Positions 11,868 to 24,951 of a DNA stretch of 64,000 nt are shown here, piece after piece (the stretch's first letter is position 1; every line of letters starts with the position of its first letter). Source of the stretch: Lumnitzera littorea. Its lineage: Eukaryota; Streptophyta; Magnoliopsida; Myrtales; Combretaceae. Below the pieces are notes generated by a model. It saw nothing but the letters and a program-made list of their open reading frames with translations. It was not told the origin of the DNA and did no database searches. Location of the stretch: NCBI GenBank assembly GCA_024138015.1, contig JAMXBB010000008.1, forward strand, positions 47,262,934 through 47,326,933. Direction: 5' to 3'. The translations under genes and the position numbers were made by a program.

Positions 11868-12151
11868 CAGTTCCTAAAGGAAGTATGTGAAGTTATAGTG
11901 AAGTTTTGGTTCTTATTAGCTATTAGTGGCTACTATGTTCCTTCTTTAGCTACTATAGTGTATTCATGTGTTGGTAAGTGTAGTTCCATTGTTACTCTGC
12001 TTTTACTCTGTTTTTCATTATGAAAACAAAGTAAGTTCATTTCTATTGTATTTAAGTGATTGTTAGGTGTTAAAGTTGTTAGAGTGTGTTAGTAAGATTC
12101 TAGGTAGTGACTAGAAGTGTTTATTGTGTATTTTATTGTTATTCTGCTAAG

Positions 12152-13500
12152 ATGTTAGATTTGAGTGTTCAAGGTGTTATTGGTGACTAGAGTAGTGGTG
12201 CTTAACCTAAAATGGTAGTAACATTCTTAAGTAAATGGATAATAAACTTGAGAAACTCACAAATCTTGTTAAGAGTCTGGTCAGTGTAATGCAAGTTAAC
12301 AGACAACAATCCCAGGGTAAGCTATACCATAACCTACCTAAAAAGGTTCCAAAGAGATGCTATGGCCATGATAGTCGAGTCAATTACCTAATTCGACCCC
12401 ATTGAGCTAAAGGAGTTGCAGCCCAAGTTTCTAAATGACAATTGGAGTTGGAAGAGATTGAGGAAGAAGATGAGGAATTAGATATGGAGATTAATGGAGA
12501 GGAAGAAGAAGAGGCTAGGTACTAATAGGTGCAAGAGTTGAGGATGTCAAGCTCTTCAAGGACTAGACAATGTTAAGGACCAAATCCCACCCTTTAATGG
12601 AAGTGGAGATGCCAGTGAATATTTAGAATGGGAAGAAAAGGTAGAGAAAGTGTTCAATTGTTATGAGCATACTGATGTTGTCAAGGTGAGACTTGCTACC
12701 CTAGAGTTTACTGGATATATTACTATGTGGTGGAAAAATATAAATGCGACTAAAGCAAGAGATGGAAGATGAGGAGTAAGAACTTAGGATGAGATAAAGA
12801 GATTGTTGCAGAGTAGCTTTATGCTCAAGACCTACTTGGAGGATACGTTTGCAAATGCAGGAACTTCACCAAGGAGGCTAAACTGTTGACAATTATGTGA
12901 GAGAATTCCAGATGCTGATGGTCTAAGCCGACGTGGATGAACGAAAAACTCACATAGTGTCAAGGTTCATTTCTAGACTCATATGTGAGATTCACAATAT
13001 TATGGAAATATAAAGGTTTTACACTCTAAAAGAGGCCATTCAAGTAATGTAAAGGATTGAAAAATAAAGAAGAAATGCCCCGAGCCCAACTAAGCCAACA
13101 CTTTCTTGAGCCCCTGTTCTACATCAACCTGCTCAAGTCAAGGAGATCCTCCCAAGTTGAGGAGAGAAATGACCAACCTGATGATAGCCTAGCAAGATAG
13201 TAAGGCCAAACAGGCCAATCGAGCTGAACTAAGGTTAGGTCAACCCTATGGACATATGAGAAGGGATAAACCTCAGGATAGAAGACCAGTGAAGTGAAGT
13301 GAAGTGCTTTAAATGCTTGGGCTCTGGACACATGGTTGTTGAGTATCCAAACCAATATGCCATGGTGCTTTGAGGAGATTTAGTAGATAGCACCGATGAG
13401 AGCGAACCCAAAGAGGAGAAGAATGTTAGGAAGGTTGAAGTTAAGGAGGAAGAGGAAACTTATATCTATGCTGAGTAGGGAGAAGTAATGACCTTAATGT
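12152..13500 (+). pseudogene. E1 gag, degraded
   Basis: Capsid/nucleocapsid polyprotein remnant. The ATG near 12152 matches the gag start of E4a (48945). An acidic Glu-rich stretch is encoded around 12440-12520. The capsid core carries EYLEWEEKVEKVF (about 12610-12650) and a MWW motif near 12726, typical of Ty3/gypsy gag. A zinc knuckle at about 13305-13345 reads CFKCLGSGH but its last Cys is Tyr (TGT to TAT). An acidic linker leads to protease. Stops and at least one frame change break the frame, and no continuous product is possible. Confidence 0.75.
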
Positions 13501-13539
13501 TAAGACAAGTACTAAGTTCCCTACCAAAGTGTAGGGAAC

Positions 13540-14000
13540 TAGGGAGAAAATCTATTCAATACAAAGTGTACCATCAAGGGATAGTTGTACACCATCATAG
13601 TGGATAGAGGGAGTTATACTAACATCATCATACAATCCTTTGTGCAAAGGTTAAGATTGTCAACCTCTAAGCATCCCCGACCTTAAAAACTATATTAGCT
13701 TTCATGATAAGGGTGCTCCATACATAACGGAACAAGTGACTATGCCATTCAATGTTAGGAATGTGTATAAGGATGAAATAGTATGTGATGTCGTCCCTAT
13801 GGGAGCTTTATATCTGTCACTTGAAAGGCCTTAATTGTTTAACCAATGTGTTACTCACGATGGATACAAGAATACCTATGCCTTTGTTAAGGATACGAAG
13901 ATGATTGTGCTGTAACCTATAACTCCAACCCAAGTGAATAAAACCCATAACTAACTCACTCAAGCTAGTAAGAAGAAAGCCTTAGTAATGAGTTGAAGAG
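13540..14000 (+). pseudogene. E1 protease region, degraded
   Basis: An aspartic protease remnant follows gag without a clear gap. The downstream part matches the corresponding segment of E4b, including the SLERP string where LLGRP is expected and a TYAFVKD segment near 13870. The active-site triad is not recognisable. The RT lead-in starts near 14030. The equivalent site in E4b (53315) is where solo LTR X2 inserted. Confidence 0.55.
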
Positions 14001-14029
14001 AGCTCTAAGCTACTAAGAAGGCCGAGGAG

Positions 14030-14985
14030 CCTATGTTTTTATTGATTAGAAGATTGTTGGAGATGAGAGATTTGGAAGATGTACCTAATAAGGTCCAAAG
14101 CTTGATAGATGAATTTTCCGACCTATTTCCTAAATAGTTGCCCAAGGGACTATCCCCAGTCCAAGACATAGAACATTACATAAACTTATAACCAAGCACA
14201 TCTTTATTGAACTGACCTGCTTATAGAATGAACCCCAAGCACACTACTAAATTGAAAGGATAAGTGGATGAGTCCTTATGTTGTGCTAACTCTACTCATC
14301 CTAAAGAGGTATGGTTCATAATGCATGTACATCGATAGTCAAGCTATCAACCATATCACTGTTAAGGATAAATATCCAATACTAAGGCTTGATGACCAGT
14401 TAGATGAGCTTTATAGCGCCAAGATATTTTTGAAGATTGACTTGTGATGTGGCTACCAGCAAATCCACATAAGACTAGATGATGAATGGAAAACTGCCTT
14501 CAAGATGAGGCATGGTCCCTATGAATGGTTGGTTATGCTATTTAGACTTACAAATGTGTTAAGCACATTTATGAGGCTTATGAACCATGTGATGTGCCCC
14601 CTGATCGGACGATTTATGGTTATGTACTTTGATGACATATTGGTGTACAATACTAACCTAAACAACCATGTTCAACATCCAAACTATTTTTGATATTTTA
14701 CAAACTGAGAAATTATATAAGAACTTGAAGAAATGTACATTCTATTAAGGTGAAGTAATTTTTCTTTGGTATGTCATATCTGGGGAAGGAATCCAAGCTA
14801 ATGGAGAAAAGATCCGAGCTGTCTTAGAGTAGCCGATACTGAATAATGTCATTGAAATTCAAAGTTTTCTTAGCCTTGCCTTTTTTTATAGGTGACTCAT
14901 TAAAAAATTCAGTACCATTACAGTCCCCTTGACCAAGTTAACAAAAATGAGTGATAGTTTTAGATGGAATGATCAAGCTGAATAG
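14030..14985 (+). pseudogene. E1 reverse transcriptase, degraded
   Basis: RNA-dependent DNA polymerase remnant. Recognisable blocks in order are AINHITVKDKYPI (about 14345), LDDQLDELYSAKIFLKIDL (about 14390), YEWLVM (14518) and the catalytic box YFDDILVY (about 14626-14650), intact in the 62-residue frame at 14505-14693. The connection domain continues to about 14960 with several stops. E1 therefore keeps the polymerase Asp pair although the gene cannot be translated. Confidence 0.85.
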
Positions 14986-15399
14986 AGATTCAAGGAGATC
15001 AAGGAGAAGCTTACCTCTATCCCTATCTTGTTATTACCAGATTTTGACAAGCTTTTTAAATTGGAATACGATGCATCAAGCATTGGAATTGGTGTCATCC
15101 TAATGCAAGAACGACGACTGGTCGCTTACTATAGTGATAAGCTTAGTGGTGCTGCATTAAACTATTTTGTGTATGAAAAAGAGTTGTACTCTCTTTTCCA
15201 AGCTTTTACCGCTTGGCACTACTTACTTCCCCAAGAGCTTATTATTTACACTAACCGTAAGTCATTGAAGCATCTTGAGAGTCACAATAAACTTTCAAAG
15301 AGGCAAGCCAAGTGGTTGGAGTTCATGGAAGGATTTTCATATGTGATCCGACACAAGAAAGGAAGTGCTAATGTGGTCACCAATGCTCTGTCATGTTGA
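14985..15399 (+). pseudogene. E1 RNase H domain
   Basis: An open stretch of 123 codons (15028-15399) covers most of the domain. YDASSIGIG carries the first acidic residue and YEKELYSLF the Glu. The third position reads TNRKSLKHL, where Asp is expected and Asn is found. The C-terminal KKGSANVVTNAL block has Thr where the last Asp is usual. It degrades the RNA strand of the RNA-DNA hybrid in intact elements. It follows RT directly, as usual for gypsy pol. Confidence 0.85.
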
Positions 15400-15479
15400 C
15401 AAACATTACTAACCTTTTTGCTAACGAAATTATTAGGATTTTCACTTATCACTAAGCATTATGCTTGTGACCCCCATTT

Positions 15480-16330
15480 TAGTGCCACTCTTAAACAATG
15501 CTGAGAAGGAGTTGCCATTAGAAGGTATTATGTTCGAGATAACTATCTATTAAAAGAAAATAGGCTGTATATATCGAGCTATTCCACTTATGAGCTATTG
15601 GTTAGGGAATCTCATAGTAATAAATTTCCTAGTCATTTTAGAGAGACCAAAATAGCCAATTTGTTGAAGGAAAATTTTTAGTAGCCTAATTTGGCTAAGG
15701 ATGTCCATAAGATAGTTGATAGTTGTGAAGTGTACAAGAGAGCTAAGGGGTAAAGAGAGCCCCACGAAAAGTATATGCCCTTGCCAACACCAACCTTACC
15801 ATGGGCTAGCATGGACTTTGTCCTAGAGTTGCCTTAGACACCTTGAAGGAAGGATTCAATCTTTATTGCAGTAGATCGCTTCAACAAAATGGCATTTTTC
15901 ATCCCATACCATCGAACTAACGATGCTTTATATATTGTTGATTTGTCTTCACAGGAAGTTGTTCAACTAAATGGAGTGCCAAAAACTATTGTTTTAGATC
16001 ACAATACCAAATTTTTAAGCTATTTTTTGAAGACCCTTTAGAGAAGGCTTAAGATTAAACTTATGTTTAGCTCCAGTAGCTACCCTTAAACTGATGGACA
16101 AACTGAATTGGTGAATAGGACACTAGGCGATTTATTCAAAGCTGTCATGGGAAATAACTTAAATAATTGGGATTTATATTTGCTAGTTGTAGAGTTCACA
16201 TACAACCAAACTATTCATAGCACCATTAGGAAGACTCCATTCGAGGTTTGTCTATGGCCTCAATCCTACTATTCCACTAGACCTGATTGATACCCCTACA
16301 GCTATTGAAGAGAGTCAATCTAGAGTCGGT
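15480..16330 (+). pseudogene. E1 integrase, degraded
   Basis: The zinc-binding head (about 15585-15740) retains ELLVRESHSN and CEVYKRAKG. In the catalytic core the first Asp is in AVDRFNKMAFF (about 15870), the second in VLDHN (about 15990) and the Glu in DGQTELVNRTL (about 16100), so all three acidic residues survive. The frame at 16108-16290 continues through NNWDLYL and a PFEV block. Several stops sit at positions where Trp or Gln is expected. Decayed host-DNA-joining enzyme. Confidence 0.8.
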
Positions 16331-16725
16331 TGAGCCCTAGAATTGCAAGAGCTACATTAATATGTAGAAAGGAAGATCACTAAGTTCAACCAAAGATAAC
16401 AAGAGACTGGTAGTCAAAGCTACTGAACTATTGCTTTCAAACCAAGAGACTAGGTATAAATTCACCTCAACCGAAAGCTATTTCCATACTTGAGATAAAG
16501 CAAGCTATCTCCATGAATTAATGGTCCATGCAAGGTCCTGAAGAAGATCAATCACAGCACTTACTAGATTGAGATGCTTGAGTACTATTGTATTTCTTTC
16601 ACCTTTAGTGTATTCAACTTGATTCCCTACTAACAAGAAGAAGAAGACCCTACAGATGCCTAAGAAGAACAAGAGCTTGAAACCACTTCAGATTTGAAGA
16701 CAAATCTTTCTGACCCCCAAGTGGA
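16331..16725 (+). pseudogene. E1 integrase C-terminal tail and 3' untranslated part
   Basis: Decayed end of pol up to the 3' LTR. The homologous zone in E2 (about 18300-18500, minus) preserves the GPY/F-type module; here only fragments remain. A CCCCCAAG-type tract lies just before the LTR start. Confidence 0.55.
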
Positions 16726-17369
16726 TGATAAGAATTAACTCCTTGGACCAATCATGTACAGCTAAGTTAGAGGACTCTAAGGACTCGGACAAAGAATACT
16801 AGCTCGAAGCTCCATCTAAGACAAGAATTCCTATTCTAACCTTTATGTTTCACTCTACGACCGACTTGAATATCGAGCTCTTATGTATGCTATCATAGTT
16901 TCTAAAGCTACCGAGCAAATGTGTCGACCTGCCAAGCATACAAGCTGACATGTTGAGTAACTGTACCTTGATATAGATAACATCTATGTGTACTAGCCTC
17001 AAACAACTATCTAAGTCAATCTCCCAAGCCAACCACCACCACCTAATCTTAGTCCAAGTTGAATATTTTCTAGTGACTGATTGATTGAGCTCTAACCTGG
17101 CCTAAATCAGGTCAACTCTAACTATGGACTCTTTTGTTCATTTTGTTTGAATTGTACTATATTTTAGAATGCTAGCCATCATGCGACACGTGTCTTCTAG
17201 CACAACAATCCAGAACAATTCTTTACCTTTTTCATACAGAATATTCTTTATCTCTTTTATGCCTTTTAATATCATTCATGTAATATAATTGTAAATTACC
17301 CTTTTGTCTTTTCCATGTATGTTTGTAATACTAGTGAGGCTGGTATATAAACCACATTTGTTTATGCGC
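16726..17369 (+). repeat. E1 3' LTR, left part
   Basis: It begins TGATAAGAATTAACTCC and aligns with 10357 onward. The TATATAAA box lies at about 17345. It is cut at 17369 by E2 and resumes at 26367. Confidence 0.85.
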
Positions 17370-18222
17370 TGGTACGAACTGTGACCAAGAACAGACAAGG
17401 CCAGTCGCTAAATGGGTCCAAGCTTACAGAAAGGTCGAAATGGGAATGGTAGGGAATGTACAAAATGATAATTATGAAGAAGTAAGCAAACCCATAAATA
17501 GCTCCAAAGAATATGACACACTAATGGAACTTCCGAGGACTCACGGTACAATCAATATGATGCACAAATCAATCCAGTGAGGTTACTCACTACCTAACCT
17601 TGCTCAAGGGTTAGGATAAGAGTAATGTCAAGAGTAAACAAACAACATTTACGTAAGGAAGTAAACACAAAAGTGTATTAATGGTAATCTATTTGATTCT
17701 TTACAGCTATAGGTACAAGGGTATTTATACCCATAAGTTAGGGTAACTTGCCCAAAAGGGAAAAGATAAAAAGGGCATTTCCTAAGGAAGTAATGTAAAA
17801 GATACAAAAGGATAAAAGAAATGAATATACGAGGAAAATAACCATTGGTGCAACAAATTTTACACATGATACTGTACACGTGGTGATGCTACATTAACGA
17901 GGTTGTTAGAAGATGCGAACAAAAAGTATAGAAGGCTTGCTTGTCCAAGTAAGGGTGGCGTAGTTAGTCCAAAGTCTCTCTATCTTAGCTTCTCAGCAAA
18001 GAAGATGCCGAGTCATTAGATAACTCGAGCGTAAGTGAGTAATTTTTAATTCGATGCACTATAGAGAGATGGGCAGTCGTTCAACTCGACATGAAGGGTG
18101 ACTCGGCAAGGAAGTACTTGGCTTCGGCATGGGCCAACTAGAATAGGAGGAGTCATCTTGCCAGTCCCTCTAGTCCTCGGACTTGGCTGCAGATCAGTAG
18201 TCTGGTAGCTTGATTCCCATCA
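17370..18222 (-). repeat. E2 3' LTR (family B)
   Basis: On the minus strand it starts TGATGGGAATC at 18222 and ends near TACCA at 17370. A TATAAATA box is visible (minus) near 17727-17737. A CCTAACC/GGTTAGG hairpin lies near 17595-17617. It is homologous to the split LTR at 22317-26366. Confidence 0.85.
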
Positions 18223-19400
18223 TTCTCTGTAGGTTGTTTTGGATTTAGGATCAAATTTAAATGGTCTTCCTTTAGTTCTCCACTAAGGTGATACGGACTG
18301 AGGTTAGTAATGTTAAAGGCATTAGAAACCCCATAATCCTTAGACAATTCCAATCCGTAGTCATTATCATTGATCTTCTAAAGGATTCTAAAAGGTCCTT
18401 CAACTCTTGCAAATAATTTGTTCCTCCTCTTATTCCAGAACCATTCCTTGTTGAGGTGTAGCCATACTAAGTCTCTTGGTTGGAATTGTTTAGCCATCCT
18501 ACCCTTTGTCTTCTCTTGCATTCTTCTAGCTACTTGGTTGATATGCTAAGTGACTTTGTCATAGATGTGCTGGAGGGATTGTGCTTAAGCTCTTGCTCTT
18601 GCATAAGGGTCCTCTTATATGGGCACAAGTATAAGGGTGCGGTCGAGGAGCAACTCAAGATTAAAACCATAGACCGCTTCAAAAGGTGTTTGCTTAGTAG
18701 TGTCATGCATTGTACAGTTGTATGCAAATTCAACCACTAGCATGCAAACATCCCAATTAGCTAAGTTCTTTCCCACTATAGCCCGAAGTAGTGTCCTAAA
18801 GTGCGATTAACCACCTTCGTTTGGCGATCATTTTAAGGGTGACAAGAAGTACTGAATAGTAGTTTAGTCCCCATCTAACGCCACAAGGTGCTCTTAAAAT
18901 GGCTTAAGAACTTCAAGTCTCTATCAGAGGCTACACTCCTCAACACACCATGTAACTGCATAATCTCTTGCAAGAAAAGAGCAACAACAGTCGAAGCATC
19001 GTTATTTTTACAGTAGGGCATAAAGTATGCCATCTTACTAAACCGATCTATGATGACCATTAAGGAATCTTTGCCTCGAGTAGTTTGTAGTAGTCCAAAA
19101 ACAAAGTCCATACTCAATTTGGTCCATGGCTTCATCAAAACAGGAAAAGGCATTGCTTTCCCTTGTTTGACTTGGCACTTAGCTCTCTTGCACACAGTAC
19201 AGCTTTCGATAACTTGGTTCACATCTCTCCTCATTCTTAGCCAAAAGAAGCGACCATTCAATAGTTCATAAGTCCTTCTTTCTCTAAAATGCCAGGAGAG
19301 TCCTCTACTATAGGCTTCTCTGATCAGCAACTTCCTTAAGGAACAAGTCGATACACATAGTTTTCTACCTCGGAACAAGTCGGTATGCATAGTTTTCCAC
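18223..19400 (-). pseudogene. E2 integrase with GPY/F-type C-terminus, degraded
   Basis: The longest frame is 18875-19390 (171 codons). The zinc head contains CTVCKRAK. The catalytic core has the first Asp in IDRFSKMAYF and the second in ASDRDLKF. The third acidic residue lies beyond a stop in QTKVVNRTL (about 18805), where Glu has become Lys. The C-terminus (about 18360-18500) reads DLVWLHLNKEW and GPFRIL, a GPY/F module, followed by DYGVSNAFNITNLSPY. The GPY/F module is known from chromovirus-type integrases. No chromodomain was found after it. Confidence 0.8.
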
Positions 19401-20846
19401 TTCGGAACAAGTAACCATCCTCCATATGATATTCATCCACTATACTTCCATCAATGCATCACATGATTATGGGTCTAAAGTGTAGATCCTCAGAAATATG
19501 TTATTTGATACTTGTAAACCCAAACAGCTTGATTTGCAATTCAATTAGAAGTGCATGTCTCCTTGAAAGAGCATCTACAACTACGTTGCTCTTTCCCTAC
19601 TCGTATTTTATTACAAAATTGAATCCTTCAAGGAATTCAACTCATCTCACCTATTGCTTCGATAACTTCATCTAACATTGGAGGTACCTCAACAATTCAT
19701 GATCAATATGTATGATAAATTCTCTTGGTAGTAAATAATGCTATCATACTTATAGTGCTCAGATCAACGCTAAAAATAACACTTCCTCTCGGCAAAAACA
19801 ACACTTTTTGAGATTGCTGAATAGTCTCTTGGTACAGAGAATATCTAATACTTTTCAGAGATGTTCGCAGTGACTTGACATATTGGTACTGCAAACCAAT
19901 ATGTCGTCAAAGTACACTAGACACACTTTACAATAAGATGTCTTAACATGTGACTCATCAATCGCATGAAAGTGGTTAAGGCATTCGACAGGCTAAATGG
20001 CATGATCATTTACTCCTAGAGTCCATGCCGAGTTTTAACTGTAGTCTTCCATTTGTCTCTTAGCCTCATGTAGATTTGATGGTAGCCAAACTTCAAGTCA
20101 ATCTTATTAAAGACCTTAGCTCCATTAAACTCATCCAACATGTCTTCTAACCTTGGGATCAGATACCTATATTTGACTGTGATCTTATTCATAGCTCGAT
20201 CATCGACATACATCCACTAGGTTCCATCCTTTTTTGACACTAGAAGCATCCGCACAACATAAGGATTGGAACTTTCTCGAACATATCCTCTCTCTAGCAA
20301 CTTATTAACTTAAAATTGTAACTCAGAAGCCTGTTTGGGATTCATCCGATAAGGTAGCATATTCAGTAGTGCAACGTTGGGTACTAAGTCAATGCAATGC
20401 TTTATGCCTAGATTTAGGGATAACCCTTCAAGTAGCTGTTTTAGGAATAGGTCGGCATATTTATTAAGCATCTTTATGATTTCCTGGGATAGTTCACCCT
20501 ACTCCTTCTCAATCATGTACATATTCTTGTAGTCGTCATGGATAACTCTTCTATCTAGCCATGGTCTACCTAGCAACATGTGGAAGGCACACATGGGTAA
20601 TACATCGCAAAGAATCTAATCAAAGTAATTCCCTATTGTGATCGGCAGTAACATTTGCCGAGTGACATATAATGTTCCTTTCTCACTCAACTAGTGTAAT
20701 TTGTATGGCCTCGAATGTGCAATGGTCGGCAACTTCAATTTTGAAATAAGATTAGCTGATGCCACATTGGTGCAACTTCCACTATCCACAATGAGGATAC
20801 ATACTTGATTATTCACCTTACGGGTGATATGAAGCAATTTCTCTCT
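19401..20846 (-). pseudogene. E2 RNase H, RT and protease, degraded
   Basis: On the minus strand, RNase H lies around 19450-19850 with stops. RT is best seen at 20016-20213: MYVDDRAMNKITVKYRY, PRLEDMLDEFNGAKVFNKIDL and GYHQIYM. The expected position of the YFDD box (about 19900) is damaged. Protease-like sequence lies around 20500-20830. The order matches E3, and E3 gives a better reading of the same parts. Confidence 0.7.
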
Positions 20847-22150
20847 CTACTCTTCCTTTCGTGAGGGTTCCATGTTCATTGTGCGTTGGACAACCATGAT
20901 CAACTGGTCTAAGTCCTCGACGAAGACATCTTCTTCAATTAGTTCTTTCTTAACATTTTCTTTCTCGATAGGGATCTCCTCCTCCTCTAGCTCCTCATCT
21001 ATATTATCTAGCTCTAGCTTCGAGATGTCTCCCTTATTGACCATTGTCTATCGGTTCGGGCACTAAGCAGTTATATGTCTGAACCCTTGGCACTTAATGT
21101 ACTTGATTTTACTAGTCTTCTCACTTGATCCTTGCCCCTTCTCATAACTTCAAGTCAACAATTCACCATCTGGTTAGCCTTTCTATTCAACTTGAACATC
21201 CATCTTTCGGCTTGGCTCAATACTCAACTGAGCTTGGTGACTTACCTATTCAAGTTAGCTAGTTAGCATCCTTATCGATACTTGACTCCTTCTTTTCCTT
21301 TCTACTCGCTAAGCTATTCTAATAGCCTCATCCATTGTAGTAAATCATTAGAGTTCCATAATGTCTCAAATATTACCTCTCAATCCAGTGATGAATCTTG
21401 AGACTGTTCAAGCTGGTAGTTCCTCCACTTCACAACAAATCATAAGTATTTAAAATTCTTGAACATACTTGTTAACAATCTGACCTCCTTATCTCAACTC
21501 CTAAAGCTGAGTAAAAGTATCTTGGAGATAAGTTTCTAGCACAAATATGTTTTTGAGTATTCTCTAGGCTAAGTATTAATCTCTCGGTAGCCCTCTCATA
21601 TCCTCATGGCCTAGAAATTCTTTCACTACATGGTAGCATATCTAGAGAACTCAACAGTATCAGTTTTCACTTTCTCATAATCCTCATATTAATAATAATA
21701 AAAAACACACTCCACCTTTTCTTCCTACTCCAAATACTCATTAACATTCCTAGATCCATTGAAGCTCAAAATCTAAAGCTTCACATGGTCAAATGCTCTA
21801 GGGACTCATACGCACTCTTCTTCAAAATACTCCTCTTCTTCCTCATCGCCCATGTCTGTTAAATTGAACTTTCTCCTCACTCTTCCACCTACTCCTCCAC
21901 CTCAAACTGGTTGAGCTGAGTTTTGACCTTTAACAAATTGAGCAACTTGTGGGGTATTTTATGTGGCCTCAATTAGTTGACAAGACAATATATGAACAGC
22001 TCAGGTCAAATCCACTAAAAGGTTAGACACTTCATCAAGTCTCACGTCAGTGCTTCTGGAGGTTCCTAGAGACTATCATCCATGATGGACAACTCCACTA
22101 TTGTCATTTCCCACACTAACATTCACACTCGAGTCTGTCGTTTTCTCCAT
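20847..22150 (-). pseudogene. E2 gag, degraded
   Basis: The start ATG at 22150 opens a frame (MEKTTDSSVNVSVGN) whose first residues match the gag start of E3 (27254, MTNSSVNTS), which fixes the family-B gag start. The zinc knuckle near 21045-21110 reads KCQGFRH but has lost its first Cys (Tyr) and contains a stop. An acidic linker (20847-21044; LEEEEIPIEKENVKKE) leads towards protease. Many stops interrupt the capsid part. Confidence 0.7.
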
Positions 22151-22302
22151 AGATCCAAAGTTCAAGCAAACACTTTAGGAAATTAGCAGCTAACAAATAC
22201 AACAGCTAAGATGAACATAGTAACTTGCTTTGTTTCACACATGTAGAATGGAGTATAACAAAACTTCTAAAAGAATCAACTACAACTTATACAAAAGCTC
22301 TA

Positions 22303-22314
22303 CTCTGATACCAA
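22303..22314 (-). other. E2 primer-binding site (tRNA-iMet type)
   Basis: The minus strand reads TTGGTATCAGAG immediately downstream of the 5' LTR end. It is complementary to the initiator tRNA-Met 3' end and is the best-preserved primer site in family B. Confidence 0.85.
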
Positions 22315-22316
22315 GA

Positions 22317-22397
22317 TAGTGCGAACCGTGACAAAAAAACAGATAAGGTCAGTTACTGAATAGGTCCAAGCTTGCAGAAAGCTCGAAATGAGAGTAG
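22317..22397 (-). repeat. E2 5' LTR, terminal fragment
   Basis: The 81 bp match the left end of the E2 3' LTR (17370-17450), including the TGGGTCCAAGCTT-type block. The LTR is cut after AGTAG (22393-22397) by X0 and resumes after AGTGG at 25593. Confidence 0.8.
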
Positions 22398-22398
22398 T

Positions 22399-23344
22399 TT
22401 TATCACGACCCAACAACATCGTTGCTATGGTAGATCACCGTATACCGCATAAAGATCTACAATCGTCCCCCTTATTGATCGTAGGCATTTCATATGACAC
22501 ACAAGGCTCCTTCCACTATATGTTACTATTAGGCCTATAGATATGCAATATTAAGCATTTTAACTAAAATTTACTCTTTGATATGAAATAATAAAGTGAA
22601 AGTGTGGAATCATAGAATTCCACACCAAAAAGAATATTACAACACGAATGCAATTCTTATGAGAATCTGCATTAGGAATTTCTAACTAAAACTTTAAATA
22701 GAAAAAGATAAACAAACATCTACAAACATTATCACAAAATTCCCTCTCCGCTCTCTCAACATACCATCTCCTCTCTGTACAAGACTTACCTTGGGCATTC
22801 CTTGGCTTGGATGGATGAAGAGGTGATCCTATATCAAAAGAAATCGATCGGAGTGTAAGCTTACGCTTAGTAAGATAAATTCCCTCATCAATACCGCATA
22901 ACAATTTTATTTAATGTATAAACATATGAATGCATGAACAATCAGGATGCCAAACAATATATGCGGCAACCAATTACTCAGAAGCTAGCAACTGCTGGAT
23001 CTTGGGGAGTGAGGAAAAACATTGAAGAATAAACACATATTTTAAGGTCTAAGTTTTTATTTTAGAATTATTTTTCATTTCTGAGTGATGTAATAACTAG
23101 GGAATATACTATAGAGAAATGTTGTAAACTTTAACTGCAATTATTGAATGATAACATATATATATAATTCCTCACTTTTATAGGTAAACGATTTATTTAA
23201 ATTACAAATTGTCTACTTCAAAGCGGGTTAGTTGTGGACGCCTTGTGTAGATTAGGTCCAGGATAGCGGTTGTGAGGCCAACTTCTATCTTAGGATAGTT
23301 TACACGGCGGGGCTGTTACGACTCTACCGCTTCGGGGCGTGACA
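22399..23344. mobile_element. X1: solo LTR (946 bp) with exact GTAGT duplication
   Basis: The ends are TATCACGACCC on the left (22401) and GGGGCGTGACA on the right (23344), nearly inverted copies of each other, as in many plant LTRs beginning TGTCACG. Identical GTAGT strings flank it (22394-22398 and 23345-23349). It inserted within the first bases of X0, so it is the youngest event in this branch. The orientation is not determined. Confidence 0.7.
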
Positions 23345-24951
23345 GTAGTGAGGTTAGATTTTCGAGATGAGGCATGTAAATCTGTCTATAGGTCAGAACA
23401 ATAGCGATCGTCATGATTTAGAGTACTTTTTGGCTTTGTTTTATTGTTAGGCTTTTTGATACCTTAGGAAATCTTTTGGGCTTAGGCTTAGGATTTTATT
23501 CTAAGCTTAAAATACTACTTAAGGTCAGATTTCTAACTTTGGTTTACACTCCTAAGGCTAACAATAACTTCTTAAGCTTTTATGTGGGCATAAGTTGTTA
23601 AACAGACTTATTTTTTATCCAAATCAAGGATAGTCACTTTGTTGGGCTTAAGAGATATTACATAGGCTTCTTAAAGGTCTCAAAACAACTTCTATTAGTT
23701 GGTTAAGTTGTTGGTCAAAAAATGAATGAAGGCCCAACTTAGAGTTTGAGACTTGTTTTGAAAGTTTTAAGCTTTATACATTTATTGTACTTGCCTTGGT
23801 TGGTCATTTCACTTTATTTACTTGCTTTTATCATATTTTTAAGTGACGTTTAACATGGTTCCAAATCTGGTCACAGTGAATCCAAGGGGTACTCACTTGG
23901 TTTTTTAACTTGTTTCATCATTTCCTTAAGTTAAAGGGTAAGATCAAGAACCTATGCTAATTATATTCAAATCTTGACTTAACTTTTATTCCATGAGAAG
24001 ATTATTTAGATAATACTCTACACAAAAATAATAGATCTCATACTTATCATAACTTCCATGCCATAGCTCATATCTTACAAAGTTGGTTTCCTCATGAAAG
24101 CTTCATGTAATAGACTTTCCTTTACCTAAGGCTAGATTTGAACATGTTTAACTTAATAGAAATGAAAATAACATCTAAATGACCCACAAACACCTCATGT
24201 CCAACATGATGTCCCCTCTTTCAAGCACTCATTTCATGATTTTCTCAACTTAAAATCTTCCATTCTAAGTGTTAAGCATGTATCACTACATAATACTAAC
24301 TTTACATGCCCATATTTCTGCTTTCATGTAAGGGGTTCACAAGCTTGCTTCTTAAGGTGATCTTAGCTATTTCATCAACTTATGATTATGCCAATATCCT
24401 CATCAAAACATGGTCTCTTAACATGGCATACTAAGTTACCAAAACAAAGAAACAACTTACTCATCCTCAAAAGCAAAGACAAGGTGGTTGTGCAGTAAGT
24501 ATCCACTTATACTCCTTGTTTTTCCTTCTCCTTCTTACAAGCTCTTTTAAGAACTAGAATCTTGATAGTTAAAGTGAGGTTTTGAGGATATTCTAAGGTT
24601 CCTAAAAGTGGTTTTTGAAGTTGACAAATGAAGATACAAAATGAAGCTTTATGCCATGAATGTAGGGCTTGGAAGTGGCGACAATGTTGGGATTTTATGG
24701 GGTTGTGTTTCCTCTTTTGGTTTTATGTTTAAGTAAGAGAAAAGGAAGTGGAAATGAAAGTGAAAGTGAGAGTAAAGAGAGAGAGAGTGGCTGGTTATGA
24801 ATGAGAAAGGAAGTGTGTTTAAGAAGCTTTAATTTGTTGTCTTTTAGCATGCATAAATACCAACTTTTAACAAGACTAGATGATGTAAGTATTAAGAGGT
24901 GAATAGTAGTTATGTAAGACAAGTTGATTGATAGATGAATGACAAAGCATG

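Noticed and set aside
18223..18500. Chromodomain at the integrase C-terminus of E2
   Set aside because: The GPY/F-type module is visible, but nothing after it could be matched to a chromodomain by eye.
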